From the NCBI GenBank assembly GCA_016235865.1, contig JACRIK010000021.1, forward strand, positions 177,668 to 241,667: 64,000 bases of DNA, written 5' to 3'. The stretch is from Planctomycetota bacterium. Lineage in GTDB: Bacteria; Planctomycetota; MHYJ01; JACQXL01. Below, piece by piece: positions 61,996 to 64,000 of the stretch (its first letter is position 1; every line of letters begins with the position of its first letter). Under the pieces are notes generated by a model. That model did not search any database and was not told the origin of the DNA. It saw only the letters and a program-made list of their open reading frames with translations. A program made the position numbers and the translations under genes.

Positions 61996-64000
61996 CTACT
62001 GGGTTTTTGTCCAACTATTGTCTTTATTAATAAAATCTTTTGCTAATGGTGGCCCAACAGATGGCGTTACTCCCGTTCTTTCTGTGCCTGCACTGTTTTC
62101 ACCCTCATCTTGAGATGGGTCGTGAACTATACCCGTGTCATCTTGTTTAGTCGCTTGACCGGTTGCACTATTATATTTTATATGCTGAATATGTCTCCAT
62201 TTCCACCAGTATAAATACCTGATTTCTCCCGTAATCGTATTCTTGGCAATGAACCAGGTAATAAAAATATCTTCAGTATACATTTCACTTAATGTTCCGT
62301 TACTATCTTGAGTGTCTATCCAGATTCCTGGTTCATCCCCAAATGGACTAGCCTTAGTTTGTCCATCCGCGCTAAAAGAGGTTGTTCCGTAATGAGTCAT
62401 AGGAACGCCAAGTCCAAAATGGTCTAATGCCGGGACAAGGTTAGGATTGAGTTGCTTTTCTACCGTAACTGATGGAGTCGGTGGTGAATAAACATAGCGT
62501 TTAGTAGACGATATGACATTTTGCAAGAAGCCTAATTGCCATGCATCTATATACGCCTGAGGAACCGGAGTTGAATCCATAGTTAAGTGAATAGTTGCAC
62601 TTCCAGAGATAGCGATAGGAGGGCCGTTTATTGTAACCCGGGTTGGACTAATGGTTGTATCTGTAATTACTTCTGCTAATCTATATCCCGGTCTAAATAT
62701 TTGCGTTGTACCAAAAGTAGTTGAAATGGCCGGTGCTGTATGAACAACCGGAACACCGGTTTCTTTGGTTGGTGTTACACTCACCTCTATGTTGATTGCA
62801 ACACTTGATTGTTTAGCATGTACTGTGAAAGTCCGTGTTGCCGGGCCAGATGGTGAAGTTGTTCCTGATGTATCGCCCTGGATATCTACATCTGAACTAT
62901 CGGTTGCCGTAACACCCCAGGTTCCGCTGATAGGCGGCAGTATCACGGTGAATGTAACAGGCATACAGACCGGTAAAAAGGGATGCGGAGGTGATTTTCC
63001 GTCCGGTCCTTTTATTTCTGCTCTGTAAACACTTACGGTCCCACCTTCTTGCTTTAATTCCGCTGCCGCCTGTTGTTCAACTCCCTTACCAGCCTGGGCG
63101 TCAACCTCTTTTATGAATGCCTGCATCTTATTTTGGTAGGCATTCCAGTCACCTCGCATCATTGCATCATGGGCTGATTGTAATTTTGATACGAGGGAAT
63201 TATATATCCCATAATTCTTAATCTGTCCGTTTTGGTAATAGTGCTTGAGCGAATCCATAATATAACCAGTCGTAAGTTGCATAGTATCGCCATAGGTCTC
63301 TTGAGAATAGTCGCTGGTATTTCCTGTTTTATGTGCCTGAACCCGGTAATTATATCTGGTATTTTGTTCCAAGCCGGTATCTGAATAAGAGGTCACGCCA
63401 TAACCAACCGTAGCTATTGGAATGAACTTGTGATAGACATCCATACGCTCTATTGTAAAACCCTCTGCGGCAGGTGAGTTATTCGTCCAACTAATGTCCA
63501 CCTGTGCGGTAGAGGCGGAATGAACTGAAAGATTTGACGGCGCCTCCAACCACGTCAAAGCGTCATGTTCATTGGAATAATCACTGTGGCCAGCTTCATT
63601 GTAACACTGGACGCGGTAGGTGTATGTCGTATCCTGGATGAGACCGGTATCCGAGAAATTAATCTGCAAACCAGGTGTTTCACTATCTGAGAGTAAAGAA
63701 ACCCAGGCAATTGGTGCATAGTTGTGATAATTATCCTTACGTTCTACCACATACTCTTTGGCATTCGTTGCATTATGCTGCCAGGTGAGATTTATTTGGG
63801 ATGACGAGACTGCGGTCGCCACCAAATTACTCGGAGCGGCCGGCGCAGGAAGCGGAAGTAACCGGACACTTGACTTGAGATATGAATCCAAATGATTCCA
63901 ACCCCAGCCATATCCAATCGGGCGATCAGGCGAGCCGTCCGCAAAGGCATGAAATATCGCGGCACTGCGGCTTAACAACCTGAAACCCAGCCGTAAAGGC
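61996..64000 (-). CDS. FN3-repeat secreted protein, 5' end outside the window
   Basis: The frame is open up to base 64000; an internal TTG at 63978 is not a convincing start, so the gene is partial at its 5' end. About 667 residues are visible. At least two fibronectin type III domains (APSNLVATAVSSSQINLTWQ and APSNLSVHSASTAQVDISWT, residues about 55-235) are followed by a helical stretch with KLQSAHDAMMRGDWNAYQNK. A beta-rich region (PVCMPVTFTVILPPISGTWG) and an end with LYWWKWRHIQHIKYNS complete it. It looks like an extracellular protein, perhaps adhesive or processing carbohydrate. It is five bases upstream of the lipoprotein gene. Confidence 0.75.
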   Translation of the reverse strand, partial: PLRLGFRLLSRSAAIFHAFADGSPDRPIGYGWGWNHLDSYLKSSVRLLPLPAPAAPSNLVATAVSSSQINLTWQHNATNAKEYVVERKDNYHNYAPIAWVSLLSDSETPGLQINFSDTGLIQDTTYTYRVQCYNEAGHSDYSNEHDALTWLEAPSNLSVHSASTAQVDISWTNNSPAAEGFTIERMDVYHKFIPIATVGYGVTSYSDTGLEQNTRYNYRVQAHKTGNTSDYSQETYGDTMQLTTGYIMDSLKHYYQNGQIKNYGIYNSLVSKLQSAHDAMMRGDWNAYQNKMQAFIKEVDAQAGKGVEQQAAAELKQEGGTVSVYRAEIKGPDGKSPPHPFLPVCMPVTFTVILPPISGTWGVTATDSSDVDIQGDTSGTTSPSGPATRTFTVHAKQSSVAINIEVSVTPTKETGVPVVHTAPAISTTFGTTQIFRPGYRLAEVITDTTISPTRVTINGPPIAISGSATIHLTMDSTPVPQAYIDAWQLGFLQNVISSTKRYVYSPPTPSVTVEKQLNPNLVPALDHFGLGVPMTHYGTTSFSADGQTKASPFGDEPGIWIDTQDSNGTLSEMYTEDIFITWFIAKNTITGEIRYLYWWKWRHIQHIKYNSATGQATKQDDTGIVHDPSQDEGENSAGTERTGVTPSVGPPLAKDFINKDNSWTKTQ

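Overview
The window looks like a chromosomal segment of an uncultivated, strictly anaerobic, Gram-negative-type bacterium, most likely a planctomycete-like lineage. The reasons are the heptose gene hldE, many lipobox proteins, a Ser/Thr kinase beside an ECF sigma factor, several very large Ig/FN3-type surface proteins, and CO dehydrogenase/acetyl-CoA synthase. The phylum is an inference; no rRNA is present.

Layout. 1-6 kb: end of rpsI, hldE, an outer-membrane-like protein, then a benzoyl-CoA lower-pathway cluster (ring hydrolase bamA/oah, an SDR, a dienoyl-CoA hydratase). 6-21 kb: a broken GNAT-like gene, a C45-type hydrolase, membrane and periplasmic proteins, ribE, dihydropyrimidinase, rmlA, a DUF362 ferredoxin-like protein, tRNA-Val, purF, a four-helix-bundle protein, an NRAMP-related transporter and an EamA protein. 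21-31 kb: accessory region with a TPR/sigma-54 activator, a canonical -24/-12 promoter in front of a 1180-residue surface protein, and a decapeptide-repeat protein. 31-36 kb: cooC-cooS-small membrane protein-acsB (Wood-Ljungdahl carbonyl branch). 36-41 kb: queH, SpoIID-like lipoprotein, tgt, lipoprotein, pyrK. 41-49.5 kb: one 2827-residue surface protein. 49.5-60 kb: polA, ECF sigma, YdjM-like, Ser/Thr kinase, Minf_1886 protein, metG, ricT, holB, tmk. 60-64 kb: a lipoprotein and a truncated FN3 protein.

The most unusual content is non-coding. Nearly every spacer holds one of several structured repeat types: (a) degenerate tandem arrays with almost indel-free period of 8, 9, 10, 21 or 22 nt, often switching to the reverse-complement unit half way so that they can fold; (b) palindromic elements, some inside coding sequence without breaking the frame (NRAMP, tmk, metG, sigma-54 activator), one inside a tRNA locus and one that supplies the Shine-Dalgarno of cooC. 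The array sequence differs from place to place while the period is kept. I regard this combination as the strongest candidate for an undescribed system here.

Metabolically, bamA/dch together with CODH/ACS fits an anaerobe that can open a dearomatised benzoyl-CoA ring and use the acetyl-CoA pathway. No benzoyl-CoA reductase is in the window, so this is only suggestive.
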